64,000 nt of DNA from Chitinophaga sp. GbtcB8 (GCF_019091455.1 NZ_JAGXJN010000005.1:62001-126000); one strand, 5' to 3'. Shown: positions 10,301-20,031, numbered from the stretch's first letter. Translations and numbers: made by a program. The notes: generated by a model from the letters alone, not told the origin.

Positions 10301-12667
10301 CAGCTCCATGATCTCAAGCTGCCTGGCAAACAGGCCTCCAATAAGATCGTCTGATAAGTCCTTCTCTGCGGTCAGCTTACCGTTGAGCGGCACAGGCTCT
10401 TGCGGCGGAATTGCATGGCCCCGTATTTGCCCGGCTTCCTGCGCGGGCAGTATTGGCTGCACCGCTTTCACTTCCCGGGTTACATATTCAACCAGCTTAT
10501 CGATTGTATTCAGGTGGCTGAACAATTCCTCTACCGGTATATCAATATTAAAATGCTTCTGAAATTTTGTCTTTATATGAACAATATTAATAGAATCAAA
10601 ACCCAGCTCAAAAAAGGTTTTACCGGTATCCGTCAGCTCAACATTCCCGTCGAGTGATTCGGCCACTATCTTCTTAAGTATGGCTGATATGTCAGCTGCT
10701 GCGTTCATATTATTTTCTTTTGAATGACTATTTACAACAGGTATTTGACTGGCAGCTGCTGCCGGGAGGTTTTCTTCCGGCAATGGCTGCTGCGTATGCA
10801 GATCCGGCCAGCAGCGGATCTTATCAAATGGATGTACAGGTATTCTATACCGGTAAGGTATCTTCCCGATTGCAGTAGTCCAGCTGATCTCACTACTAAG
10901 CACATAATGCCTTGCAGCATCTTTTATCTCCTCTTCACTCCCCGACACCCGTATATTCCTCCCGGGTTCCTGCCGGGCACTATCGGAAAACCTGTTATGC
11001 TCATGATAAAAAAACTCATCTGAATGGAGGGAAATACCTGCCTGCAGCTTATTCCAGGCCTCTTTCAACTTTTGTTTCAGTGCTTCCGTATCATTCACCA
11101 CCAAACCCAGGCGAACCTTGTAATGATCTCTGTATATGGCAGCTGTCGTACAAAGCCCGGCGACCGGGATCTCGGCCTGCTGCCTGTCAAAAAAAGCGAC
11201 ATATTCAGCGATTAAATTGAGCAGCGCCGGTTTTGTTTTTGCAGAAACAGGAAATAAATAATATGCATCCTTATGGTGGTCTGTCATCTTCACCGGCTCT
11301 TCTTCATATTCCTCCAGCACTACGTGAACATTTGTTCCTGAAATACCAAAAGAGTTCACGCCAGCCAATCTTTTATGATTCCCGTTTGTATGCCATCCGG
11401 TCAGCATATCATTTACATAAACAGGAGAATCCAGGAAGGAAATTCTGCTATTAGGCTTTTCAAAATTCACCTGGGGAGGTATGGCTTTATGATAGAGGCA
11501 TAACACTGATTTTACAAATCCTGCAATACCTGCTACCGTATCCAGGTGCCCGATGTTGGCCTTTACAGCGCCTATGGCGCAGAACTGGCGTTTCTTTGTA
11601 TGCTTTCTGAAGGCATTTGTCAGCGCTTCCAGCTCAATAGGGTCCCCTATTTTAGTGCCGGTGCCATGCGCTTCTATAAAGCCTATATCGCCGGGATTAA
11701 TTTTTGCATGGTGCCAGGCTTGCAGCAATACCTCTTCCTGAGCGCCAATACTGGGAGCCGCCATTCCTACTGACCGGCCGCCATCATTATTTGAAGCCCA
11801 TCCCTTTACAACAGCATATATATTATCACCGTCCTTTAATGCCAGTGGCAACGATTTAACCAGCACCATGATCGTTCCCTCTCCCCTTCCTGCACCATCT
11901 GCCGCCTCATCAAATGTCAGGCACCGGTGTGAGCCGGATTCAATACCAATACCGGTATCTGTTGACTCAGTCACCCCAAATGTGAGGTTCACACCCCCAA
12001 CAAATGCCGCATCCATCTTACCTGCAGCAATCTGTTCACATGCATTATGAAGTGCCACCAACGAAGAAGAACATGCGGTATCAACAACCATGCTGGGGCC
12101 ATGAAGATCAAAAAAATAGGAAATTCTTCCCGGTAAGGTGGAAGCGATATTATGTACGATGGCATAGCTGGATAGTCCGGGGTTGGCTGCACATACCAGG
12201 TCATAATAATTATTCAGATTCCATGAATAGCCAATAAAGCAGCCCGTTCTGGTTTTGGCAATACGCGATCTTGTATACCCGGCATCTTCCATGCATTGCC
12301 AGGTTGTTTGCAATAGCTTTCTATGCATGGGATTGATCATTACTGCTTCATCATAAGGAATATTGAAAAAAGCATGATCAAAACAGTCAAGGTCGTCTAC
12401 ATAAGCAGCTTCTCCGAACTGGTAAGCCACCCTGTTACGTGCAAGCGGGGATTCCATGAGCTGCTCTACGTCCGCTTTTCTGTTTGCAGGCAGATCCCGG
12501 ACACAGTCTTTCCCCTCTGAAACAATGCTCCAGAGCCCATCCAGCCCTTTGCCCCCTGGCAAATCAACCGCCATCCCAATCACGGCGATCTCATTTCCCC
12601 GATAGTTCTTCGTATCCAGGCCATCAGCCAAACGATCAGGATCAATATTGAATAATTTCTTTTTCAT
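7391..12667 (-). CDS. Hybrid PKS-NRPS: KS-ACP-aminotransferase-C
   Basis: This 1758-residue hybrid protein resembles the middle of iturin/mycosubtilin synthase A (MycA). Approximate domains: ketosynthase (20-450) with active-site Cys in VDTACSSS near 199, EAHGTGT and NIGHLD; no AT domain; ACP with Ser in GFDSIN near 691; class III PLP aminotransferase (840-1290) with FDEIITGFR and the PLP lysine in TYGKVLGGG near 1122; full C domain (1320-1740) with HHLVADG. Role: extend the upstream chain by malonate, convert the beta-ketone to an amine by transamination, and pass the product to the next amino acid, predicted Asn. Malonate should come from the AT encoded immediately upstream. Unlike MycA there is no acyl-ligase-ACP at the N terminus, so the module sits inside the gene order. 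Confidence 0.93.
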   Translation of the reverse strand: MKKKLFNIDPDRLADGLDTKNYRGNEIAVIGMAVDLPGGKGLDGLWSIVSEGKDCVRDLPANRKADVEQLMESPLARNRVAYQFGEAAYVDDLDCFDHAFFNIPYDEAVMINPMHRKLLQTTWQCMEDAGYTRSRIAKTRTGCFIGYSWNLNNYYDLVCAANPGLSSYAIVHNIASTLPGRISYFFDLHGPSMVVDTACSSSLVALHNACEQIAAGKMDAAFVGGVNLTFGVTESTDTGIGIESGSHRCLTFDEAADGAGRGEGTIMVLVKSLPLALKDGDNIYAVVKGWASNNDGGRSVGMAAPSIGAQEEVLLQAWHHAKINPGDIGFIEAHGTGTKIGDPIELEALTNAFRKHTKKRQFCAIGAVKANIGHLDTVAGIAGFVKSVLCLYHKAIPPQVNFEKPNSRISFLDSPVYVNDMLTGWHTNGNHKRLAGVNSFGISGTNVHVVLEEYEEEPVKMTDHHKDAYYLFPVSAKTKPALLNLIAEYVAFFDRQQAEIPVAGLCTTAAIYRDHYKVRLGLVVNDTEALKQKLKEAWNKLQAGISLHSDEFFYHEHNRFSDSARQEPGRNIRVSGSEEEIKDAARHYVLSSEISWTTAIGKIPYRYRIPVHPFDKIRCWPDLHTQQPLPEENLPAAAASQIPVVNSHSKENNMNAAADISAILKKIVAESLDGNVELTDTGKTFFELGFDSINIVHIKTKFQKHFNIDIPVEELFSHLNTIDKLVEYVTREVKAVQPILPAQEAGQIRGHAIPPQEPVPLNGKLTAEKDLSDDLIGGLFARQLEIMELQINMLKSAGGNVTPKTAATEKGYIYPANNRTEPSSKRPASHYYSDSGSSFNDIQKRFIQELIRKVLARTGKSKAHTQQYRKEFASYRKAMYYDHYFKELIYPITAAGANGCKMTDLDGNVYVDFVMGFGVHLLGYNNPEVTDALLKQIQRGVFVGPMSPLAGEVAKLITEITGLERVAYANSGTEAVMHAIKISRAKTKRELVVKFSNSYHGFYDVVQADQSPHNPMDSVPNSLGIPGGITRDVLVLEFGKEASLDMIRDNIGRIACVLAEPVQSRRPEFQPKEFLEKLRIITQEAQVPLIFDEIITGFRIHPKGAMGFYDIVPDIVTYGKVLGGGMPMGAVCGKKEYLDFMDGGYWEYGDDSRPSENRIGTGGTFCHHPLAMASAKATLTIIKEKGGELYRSLNEKTERLKNYLNNYFNANNIPIHIVNCGSLFSFKPLLDVKVMQVLYYSLLEKGIYLWQGATCFLSAAHTDADIETFIAAVIQGCEELIDNGFVSRNAPIGTIPRVPEEKYYDVSPSQGRLWFMHQLYGKLNAYNLAIAYKLSIPLNIPAFQHAFEQVVRRHESLRTTFDDVDSVPKQFIHAFDAGIHGIQVDTTAHGQSGQEITRRMELEMEEVFDLNNGPLFKVVLYPASDDACYLFFNFHHLVADGFSIEIILKEIFILYHAATGNSSTPLKPLNIQYKDYAGWINRFLRSGESNIHRDYWVNRIGALSERVLIPPDFKRPEVLDFSGNSVLIEFTPEQSLKLYEMARRLDVTLFMIIVAVIKMLINKQAGDGNVVVGCPYSGRFSEELSNQIGFYVNTVVLADSITGNDTFSEVLSKVKHTVLEAGKHQIYPFDSLVRDLSPERHIARNQLFDIDVNMNDQDLGNYQQVQLGGSGVVPIDLKPNVSKFDMTFSIFKGAAVCVSLEYKTSLYEFSTIALMKTRMISIVEEILNNKLHVPIRQLNYDSGFIPESNNVFEKKELF

Positions 12668-12676
12668 TATCTGCTA

Positions 12677-13894
12677 TCATTCCGGGTACAGGCATTTCAT
12701 ACCTGTTTCGAATATTAACTGATCTACTTTCGCACTTACCTGATCATCCTCCAGTCCTTTCTTTTCCAGTATATATTTAAGATCCGACAGGGCAGCAAGA
12801 ACGGTTGCCCTATCAGCGGATCTTTTTTCCTTTTCTACAGACAGCTGGATTTCCCAAATACGGTCATATACTTTTACAATATCGCCCACCTCCTGAGACA
12901 GTGTGTTGTTCCTGGCCGCAACGGCACTTACCAGGCAACGTGTTACAGGCGATACATACGTATCTATTTCAGCATTTATATAAGCAGCGCAGGCGTTCCT
13001 TGTGTCTTCACGTCCCAGGCTGAAAGCGCTGCAGCCCGGCCAGCTGCTGCCCATCATTTTTTCCAGCGTACTACCCGGACCTGCATTGATGAATAATGTT
13101 ACCTTCCGGCGCACTAATGCTTGTAAAACGTGCTCCCATAAAACGGGCTGGGTTAACTGGCTCACCAGGTTATTTTTAATTTCCCGGCTATCGTAAAGCG
13201 GGTTACCTGTTATGCTTGAGTATACTGTACAATTGGGTTGATCAAAACCGGTTGCCTCCACATAACTTCTGAATTCGTTTGCTGCATTGCTCATCAATTC
13301 ACTATGCAGCGGGCCATTCACCTTAAGCTGCATAAATATGCCTCCCAGCTTTGCCACCAAAACCCCCATCTCTTTAATGGTTCCGATATGGCCGGAGATG
13401 GCAAACTGCCGGGGTGTATTGAACGCGCTGATACCAATTGCTTTTCCCTGCCGTTGCAGTAAGCTAAGCTCCTTTGTAACCTGGTCCTGCGTTAATCCCT
13501 GCACTACCGCCATTCCGCCGCCGGCAGTCCTGGCACAATCATCCATTAACCGCTGCCGGTGTGCCAGCAGCCTGACGGCATCAGACAGTTTGAGCGCGCC
13601 TGCACATATAAGGGCACTGTATTCCCCTAAACTATGGCCGGCCATATAATGAACAGCAGGAAGCAAGCGGCGGTCCCTTACAAAACATTCAAAATTCGCC
13701 ACACTACTCAATACAATACGAACCTGATCCGATGTTGCCGGCGTGGGTGCTGCGCTCACCTCTAAAAGATCACGTCCAAGCAAACTACCTGCTTCCGCAA
13801 ATATTCTCCGGGCGACCGTATGTTTCCGGACCAGCTCCTCAGACTCCCGGATATCAATTCCCTGCCCGGGAAATATGACTGCTATCCTTTTCAT
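12677..13894 (-). CDS. Trans-acting malonyl-CoA:ACP transacylase (FenF-like)
   Basis: This 405-residue acyltransferase should load malonate from malonyl-CoA onto the AT-less ACP of the KS-aminotransferase protein. Visible motifs are the N-terminal FPGQG, the nucleophile GHSLGEYS (Ser88) and catalytic GPLHSELM (His197). It is about 100 residues longer than housekeeping FabD. The C-terminal extension matches the length of FenF/ItuD, the trans AT of mycosubtilin and iturin clusters. Its start overlaps the stop of the upstream NRPS gene by 4 bp and it ends 9 bp before the KS gene, suggesting coupled translation. Malonyl specificity is inferred from homology to FenF, not from a pocket reading. Confidence 0.92.
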   Translation of the reverse strand: MKRIAVIFPGQGIDIRESEELVRKHTVARRIFAEAGSLLGRDLLEVSAAPTPATSDQVRIVLSSVANFECFVRDRRLLPAVHYMAGHSLGEYSALICAGALKLSDAVRLLAHRQRLMDDCARTAGGGMAVVQGLTQDQVTKELSLLQRQGKAIGISAFNTPRQFAISGHIGTIKEMGVLVAKLGGIFMQLKVNGPLHSELMSNAANEFRSYVEATGFDQPNCTVYSSITGNPLYDSREIKNNLVSQLTQPVLWEHVLQALVRRKVTLFINAGPGSTLEKMMGSSWPGCSAFSLGREDTRNACAAYINAEIDTYVSPVTRCLVSAVAARNNTLSQEVGDIVKVYDRIWEIQLSVEKEKRSADRATVLAALSDLKYILEKKGLEDDQVSAKVDQLIFETGMKCLYPE

Positions 13895-16800
13895 GACGCT
13901 GATGAGATTTCTAACGGCATTTCTTTCATTGAATAAAATAACCGGGCCATATGCCCCGAAACAGCACTGATATAGTTAACACCGTTTGAGCCATTCAAAC
14001 AAACCAGGGAACATGTAAGCGTATCTCCCGTCAACTGTTCAACGTCAAATATCAGGTCAAAGTTCCTGTAAAACGCCTCTGTTTTCTGTTCCTTCTTCAG
14101 CTGCAACAGGACGCAGGCTGTGAGCAGCTGCGGATCGGCTTTTGTGAACTTTATTTTTTCCAACTGATCTAACCCCATGCCTGCAGCGCTTTTGCCGGTC
14201 ATTTGCCTGTTTACTTCCCTGAAAAGCCCCTGTTCATTTTCCACCTGGTCAAAATTTACGTTTATGAGCCAGCTGCTATCCTGCATTCCATCTGCTATAT
14301 GCAAAGGAATGGTGTCAGCTGCTGCTATCAGATTTAATGAATAAAGGAACCCGCCTACCAGCATATCCTCCAAACTAACTCCCCATCCGGCTGCCAATCT
14401 TTTTAAACCCGGAATATTATCCAGGCTGAAATGATAGTGTCCATCAGCGGTTATGTCTTCGGATAAAAACTTCCTGTCGGGCGTTATCGCATTAACATCC
14501 GTAAGTAATACATCATCAACCAGGTTCATTTGCTGGTACTCCAGGAAGGTGGATAAACTATTAATATTATGATGAGAAAAAAGGTCAAGCACCCTGAACG
14601 ACGGATATACAGGTTTGATCTTGTTATGAATGGCTATCAGCGAAACAGAATTAGCACCGAGGTCAAAGAAGCTTGTGTTATAGTCGATCTGCTCCACCTG
14701 CAGCATTTCCGAAAATATTTTTCCAAGAAACATTTTTACCGGTGTATCCGGCTGCTCCTGCGGATAACCGGTATCAACCGCGGGCTTTTCCAGGCCGGGC
14801 AAAGCTTTGTAATCTATTTTTCCACTTCCTGTTAAGGGAATATTGTCCACCCGCTTAAAATATGCCGGTATCATATGTTGGGGAAGGTATAATGCGGCAT
14901 ACATTTTTAACGCCGATGGCGCTATTGTATCAGGCCCTGTGTAACAGGCTGCCACCACCGGGTTATTGTTGCTAAGCTCCCTGGTATATACCACCACCTG
15001 GTCAATGCCCTCAAACCTGTTCAGTACCTGCTGCACTTCTTCCAGCTCCACTCTTTTCCCGTTCAGCTGAACCTGGCTATCCATCCTTCCTTCAAATACA
15101 ATCTGACCATCGTTGGTCCAGTAGCCATAATCTCCTGTCCGGAACAGCTTCCCTGCTCCATATGCTGAAGCAACGAACTTCTTTGATTGAAGATCTTCAT
15201 CATGAAGATACCCGTTTGCCAGGAGCCCACCCATTACACATATTTCCCCGGTAACACCCACCGGCAACATTTTCATTTGCGTGTCAAGAATAAAGATCTC
15301 GGCAAACGCAAATGGTTTTCCAATAGTCAATGGCCTGTTCTCTGCAGGCAGGTCTTCACCGAGCGTGCTTGTGGCAATGACTGTTGTTTCCGTAAGACCA
15401 TAGTTGTTGACGATCTTATAATGCCTCAACTTTTTATTAGGTCTTATCCGGTCTCCTCCTGTATGTATGGTAACTGTTTCTATATACCTGTTTTTATTCC
15501 AGGTGAGCAGCTGATCCAGTATAACAGGCGGCAAAAAACAATGTGTCAATTTATGGAGGGTCAGGAAATCTGCAATTCCGGCTACGTCCAGCCTGTTTTC
15601 TGCTGGTAGCGGGTATATTCCGGCGCCTGCCATCAAATAAGGCCAGAGTTCCCATATGGCGGCATCAAAGGTGAGAGATGAATAGAGCATGGAAGCATGC
15701 CCGGCTTTAATATTAAATACGCTGTTATGAAAAGAACAAAAGTTAAACAGCGCAGCATGGCTTACTTTAACGCCTTTGGGACGGCCGGTAGTTCCGGATG
15801 TATATATGATATAGGCAAGATCATCCGGACTGCATATTTGAGAGGGTTGTATCTGGATCTCACCTTTTGTAACTGCTTCAACGTCTGTCAGCTCCGTCGT
15901 TATTCCCTGGTAACCGGCCGTGTTGATCCCATTGGTAAAGATCAGCTTTAACCCTGCATCTTTTACGATATAATTTATCCGCTCCGCGGGGTCGTTGGGA
16001 TCTAACGGAACATATATACAGTTGGCCTTTAATATACCTGCAAAAGTTCCCACATAGAAAAATGAAGGCTGCATCATGACCCCGATGCGGGATTGCCTGT
16101 CCAGGTTTTTCTGCTGCAACAGGTAAGCGGCTATACGGCTGGCGGTGGCGTCTACATCAGCATATGAATAAGAACTGTCACCATAAAACACTGCCGTCTT
16201 CTCAGGCGATCCGGCAGTTTGGGTTTCAAATACAGCTATAACACTGCTAAACGCAGCAGCCTTTTCGACGGTAGTATTATTAAAAGCACGTAATAACGCC
16301 ACTTCCGCTGCAGGGAGTATATTCAATTCATGTATCCGCAGCCTGTCAAAAACAGGAATTTGCTGTACCAGCTCGTGGAAGTGACCGATCATTCGCGTTA
16401 TGCGGTCACGTTGAAAACAGGCTGTCTTATAATTGATCTGTATTTCATATAGTCCCTGGGCGTTACGGGTAAAAGAAAACGTAAGGTCATACTTACTTAT
16501 ATTAAATTCAAAAGGATATGGTAACGCCTTCAACCCTCCCCCGGTCAAAGCTGCGGGCCGTTGCGCCTCATCCAGCCAGGTAATAACAATATTAAACAGC
16601 GGCGTGGTAGAAAAAGGAAGATCCAGCTCGTCTATTAATACGTCAACCGGGTATTGCTGATTTTTATGAACAGAAGATATGATGTCCCTGACACCCAGTA
16701 AATAGGGTACAACCTCTTGTTCACCGTCTATATCGATCTTTATTGGAAGCATGTTGACATAGAACCCGATCTGATCTTCCAGGCCTCTTATCTCCCTGTT

Positions 16801-19800
16801 TGAGAAAGGTGTTCCTGTAACGATCACAGGCTGCCCCGTGTACTTAAACAGCAAAACATTTACCAGCGCCACAAAAAACATATAAGGGCTCATATCATGC
16901 CTGCCGATAAATGTGTGGATGTATCCGGACTGCTTTGCTGAAAACGTGCTTTTAATGGTATCTCCTGAAAATGCGGCCGCATATTCTCCTGCCCAATCGC
17001 GGTTCAGCTGTATCTGCTGCGGGATAGCGCTATAAGCGGAGCGCCAGAATTGCCGCTGTTCCGGCAGGCTTCCTTTCTCCACCAGGCTATTGTGCCAGGC
17101 GGCGTAATCCTTTTGCTGAAAGTGCAGCGTTGGGAGCGCTGCCTTTCTATTGTTTAAAGTGGCATCATAGAGAGCCAGCAGCTCTTTATAGAATAAGCTA
17201 CAAGACCATGCATCAATAATAATGTGGTGTGCTATTAACAGCAGCACATATTGCCGGTCACTGATCTTAAAAAGTCTTAAACGTAACAACGGTCCTTTTT
17301 CAAGGTCAAAAGGTAATATTGCCTCCGCTGCTACAAATTTATCCGGCGCGTTTACCTCATCCAAATACTTAAAATCGCAACTATCCGGATCAAATGGGTG
17401 CACCTGCTGCATTACGCTGTTAGCGTTATGCGTGAAGGTGGTCCGCAGGATCTCATGTCTTGCTACTAACTCACGAAACGACTGCAGTAGTACGGGAACT
17501 ACAATTTCACCCTCCAACATCCAGGCATCCGGTACATTATAAACGTACCCGGCTTCCTCCTGTAGCTGATTAAGCGCCCAGATCCTTCTTTGCGCATGTG
17601 AAACAGGATAGTATTCGGATTCCTCAACGCGAACAATATCAATGCGGTCTTCTTCCTTCCCGGCCTTTAACAGGAGCGCAATCTCTTTTAGCACGGGAGT
17701 TTCCAATATCTGTTCTACCCTGCAATCATATCCCCTGTCAGATAAATATGCGGACAGTGTGATGGCTTTGAGCGAATCGCCTCCCATTTCAAAAAAATGG
17801 CCCTCCAATGTAATGCGTTCGTCATTAAAAATATGCTTCAACGCATCCAGCAAAATAGCTCCCTCGGGAGATGTTTCATTTACATCTGCAATCCACACTT
17901 TCTGCGCTATCAGTTCGAGCAGCTTCTCCTTGTCTGTCTTTCCAACATCGGTAACAGGGATCTTACTGACGCAAACCAGCTTATGTGGCTGCATATACGA
18001 AGGGAGCGCCTGCTGCAGATACTGTTTAACTGCTGTCACGTCCGCAGCCCCTGTTGTTGTCTCCACAAAGCCATACAGTTTCTTCTGGTTATCCACCAGG
18101 AACGCTGCATCCCTGACGCTGTGATGGCGAATGGTTACACTCCGTATTTCATTCAGCTCTATCCTGAAGCCGTTAATTTTCACCTGCTCGTCTGATCTGC
18201 CAAGAAAAGACAGGGTACCATCTTCATTCCAGCGGCCTACGTCTCCACTTTTGTAAATAATGGATCCCTCTAGGGAATGATCTTCAAAGAAAGCATTCCG
18301 GGTGGCTTCCGGCTGGGAAAGATACCCGGAGGTGAGACCGGTTCCGGCAATACAGATCTCCCCATAGCAGCCCTGCGGGAGAAGTTTCCTGTCTTTATCA
18401 AGAATATAAATACGGGTATTGGAAACCGGATATCCTATGGGTATACTATCCGGATAGGTTTTATCCTTATTCACTATATATTTCGTGGATACCACCGCAT
18501 TTTCCGATGGCCCATACATATTGCAAACAGTAAAATGGCGGGCATAAAATACCAGGTCTTCCGTATAAGCCGCTTCCCCGCCGGACATCAGGACCCGCAG
18601 GCCGGAAAGTTCCGCCCTATCCAGCAGCCTGATATAAGACGGGGTCATAGAGGTGATCGTCACTTTTTCTCTCCGGATAAGATCCAGCATTAACCGCACA
18701 TCATTAATGGTTGCCCTGGAAGCGATATACAATGCCGCCCCGGAAGCCAATGCCATCAGCATGTCCCTGACAGCGCCATCGAAAGCGTGATTAAAAAACT
18801 GCAGGTACACATCGCCAGGGCCCACCTCAAACTGCTTTATGTCATCCAGTATCGTATTAATGATTCCTTCGTGCGTGATCGGAACGCCTTTGGGTTTTCC
18901 CGTAGATCCGGAAGTATAAATAATATAGGCTATCTCCTGGGGTGCAACGTAAGGAAGATCAAACTCCATGCATTCAGGGTACTCCGATGTTATAATGCTC
19001 CGGATATCTATACAAACGGTAGCCTCACGATGTGCGGGCGTTTTACCCGATGAGATGATCACCTTTGCCGAGGTATCTTCCAAAATATGCAGGAACCGGG
19101 CTTCCGGGCTGTCCGGGGAAACCGGCAGATATATGCCTCCTGCCAGGAGGGTACCCATCATTCCTACCGCCGACAGATACGACCTGTCCAGACAGGTAAC
19201 GATGATATCTCCTTTTTTAACGCCGCAGTACTGTATAAGATGCGCAGCCACTTTGCACGAAGTCCTGTATAATTCTCCATAGGTCATCCTCACCTGTTCA
19301 TCCATGACCGCTTTTTTCCCCGGGTCTAAAAAGGCGCGTTCCTCTAATAACTGCATTAAATTGACCGCCGGCAGAAAACTATCTGTGTTATTAAATCCAT
19401 TTATCAGCTGTTCCCTTTCACCGGCGGGGATATAACTGAGATCCCTGTACAATTTTTCAAGCGATCTAAACTCAGCGGCAATACCATTAAAATAAGATGT
19501 GATCCGCCGCACATATGCTTCACTAAAAGCATCTCCCGGGTAGCGGATGTTAATGCTGATGCCGCCGGGATGGTGCGCTGCAAAAAATTCCATGCCGTTG
19601 AACCCTTCATTTTTCACTACCGGATGCAGTCCTTTGAAAGACAACAATGCCGCTACGTGTTTTACCGGTTGATGGGAATCTTCCAGCTGCCTGATAATCT
19701 TGGACATGTTCCTGTAAACAATCTGCACCGCATTCCCGGTTCTCTGTATAATGTCTTTTATACTATCGCCCGGTAGTATTGATAGCCTCACCGGCAGCAA

Positions 19801-20031
19801 CGGCGCCTGCTGCCGGGAAGCATGGTCCTGTACCGGGGCGGGAATATAGATCGTAATGTCGTCCGTATTATTCAATTTACAGCACATCACTGCCAGCACA
19901 GATAACACCTGAACAAATATCTCCTGATCCCTGTTCCGTGCATACTTCCTGATCAGCGCCACACTCTCCATATCCAGCGCAAACTCATGATTGCATAAAT
20001 GACTCATTTGTTCTTCCATCGTGTAATACAT
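13891..20031 (-). CDS. NRPS: half-C-A(unknown)-T-C-A(Leu-like)-T-half-C
   Basis: This 2046-residue protein holds two NRPS modules flanked by half condensation domains. Approximate order: C-terminal half of a C domain (1-215, no HHxxxDG), A1 (235-720), T1 (MGGDSLKA), C (830-1260, HHIIIDAW, where Gly of HHxxxDG is Ala), A2 (1285-1760), T2 (LGANSVSL), then a second C-terminal-half C domain (~1860-2046). The A2 pocket reads DAWFHGNVIK, close to the Leu code DAWFLGNVVK. The A1 pocket reads DGRSMGMVVK, which I cannot assign; its A5 motif is GPSEN instead of GPTE. The start overlaps the upstream stop by one base (TAATG), and the stop overlaps the transacylase start by 4 bp. The next enzyme in line is a ketosynthase, so the C-terminal half-C is not needed for peptide bond formation. 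Confidence 0.92.
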   Translation of the reverse strand: MYYTMEEQMSHLCNHEFALDMESVALIRKYARNRDQEIFVQVLSVLAVMCCKLNNTDDITIYIPAPVQDHASRQQAPLLPVRLSILPGDSIKDIIQRTGNAVQIVYRNMSKIIRQLEDSHQPVKHVAALLSFKGLHPVVKNEGFNGMEFFAAHHPGGISINIRYPGDAFSEAYVRRITSYFNGIAAEFRSLEKLYRDLSYIPAGEREQLINGFNNTDSFLPAVNLMQLLEERAFLDPGKKAVMDEQVRMTYGELYRTSCKVAAHLIQYCGVKKGDIIVTCLDRSYLSAVGMMGTLLAGGIYLPVSPDSPEARFLHILEDTSAKVIISSGKTPAHREATVCIDIRSIITSEYPECMEFDLPYVAPQEIAYIIYTSGSTGKPKGVPITHEGIINTILDDIKQFEVGPGDVYLQFFNHAFDGAVRDMLMALASGAALYIASRATINDVRLMLDLIRREKVTITSMTPSYIRLLDRAELSGLRVLMSGGEAAYTEDLVFYARHFTVCNMYGPSENAVVSTKYIVNKDKTYPDSIPIGYPVSNTRIYILDKDRKLLPQGCYGEICIAGTGLTSGYLSQPEATRNAFFEDHSLEGSIIYKSGDVGRWNEDGTLSFLGRSDEQVKINGFRIELNEIRSVTIRHHSVRDAAFLVDNQKKLYGFVETTTGAADVTAVKQYLQQALPSYMQPHKLVCVSKIPVTDVGKTDKEKLLELIAQKVWIADVNETSPEGAILLDALKHIFNDERITLEGHFFEMGGDSLKAITLSAYLSDRGYDCRVEQILETPVLKEIALLLKAGKEEDRIDIVRVEESEYYPVSHAQRRIWALNQLQEEAGYVYNVPDAWMLEGEIVVPVLLQSFRELVARHEILRTTFTHNANSVMQQVHPFDPDSCDFKYLDEVNAPDKFVAAEAILPFDLEKGPLLRLRLFKISDRQYVLLLIAHHIIIDAWSCSLFYKELLALYDATLNNRKAALPTLHFQQKDYAAWHNSLVEKGSLPEQRQFWRSAYSAIPQQIQLNRDWAGEYAAAFSGDTIKSTFSAKQSGYIHTFIGRHDMSPYMFFVALVNVLLFKYTGQPVIVTGTPFSNREIRGLEDQIGFYVNMLPIKIDIDGEQEVVPYLLGVRDIISSVHKNQQYPVDVLIDELDLPFSTTPLFNIVITWLDEAQRPAALTGGGLKALPYPFEFNISKYDLTFSFTRNAQGLYEIQINYKTACFQRDRITRMIGHFHELVQQIPVFDRLRIHELNILPAAEVALLRAFNNTTVEKAAAFSSVIAVFETQTAGSPEKTAVFYGDSSYSYADVDATASRIAAYLLQQKNLDRQSRIGVMMQPSFFYVGTFAGILKANCIYVPLDPNDPAERINYIVKDAGLKLIFTNGINTAGYQGITTELTDVEAVTKGEIQIQPSQICSPDDLAYIIYTSGTTGRPKGVKVSHAALFNFCSFHNSVFNIKAGHASMLYSSLTFDAAIWELWPYLMAGAGIYPLPAENRLDVAGIADFLTLHKLTHCFLPPVILDQLLTWNKNRYIETVTIHTGGDRIRPNKKLRHYKIVNNYGLTETTVIATSTLGEDLPAENRPLTIGKPFAFAEIFILDTQMKMLPVGVTGEICVMGGLLANGYLHDEDLQSKKFVASAYGAGKLFRTGDYGYWTNDGQIVFEGRMDSQVQLNGKRVELEEVQQVLNRFEGIDQVVVYTRELSNNNPVVAACYTGPDTIAPSALKMYAALYLPQHMIPAYFKRVDNIPLTGSGKIDYKALPGLEKPAVDTGYPQEQPDTPVKMFLGKIFSEMLQVEQIDYNTSFFDLGANSVSLIAIHNKIKPVYPSFRVLDLFSHHNINSLSTFLEYQQMNLVDDVLLTDVNAITPDRKFLSEDITADGHYHFSLDNIPGLKRLAAGWGVSLEDMLVGGFLYSLNLIAAADTIPLHIADGMQDSSWLINVNFDQVENEQGLFREVNRQMTGKSAAGMGLDQLEKIKFTKADPQLLTACVLLQLKKEQKTEAFYRNFDLIFDVEQLTGDTLTCSLVCLNGSNGVNYISAVSGHMARLFYSMKEMPLEISSAS

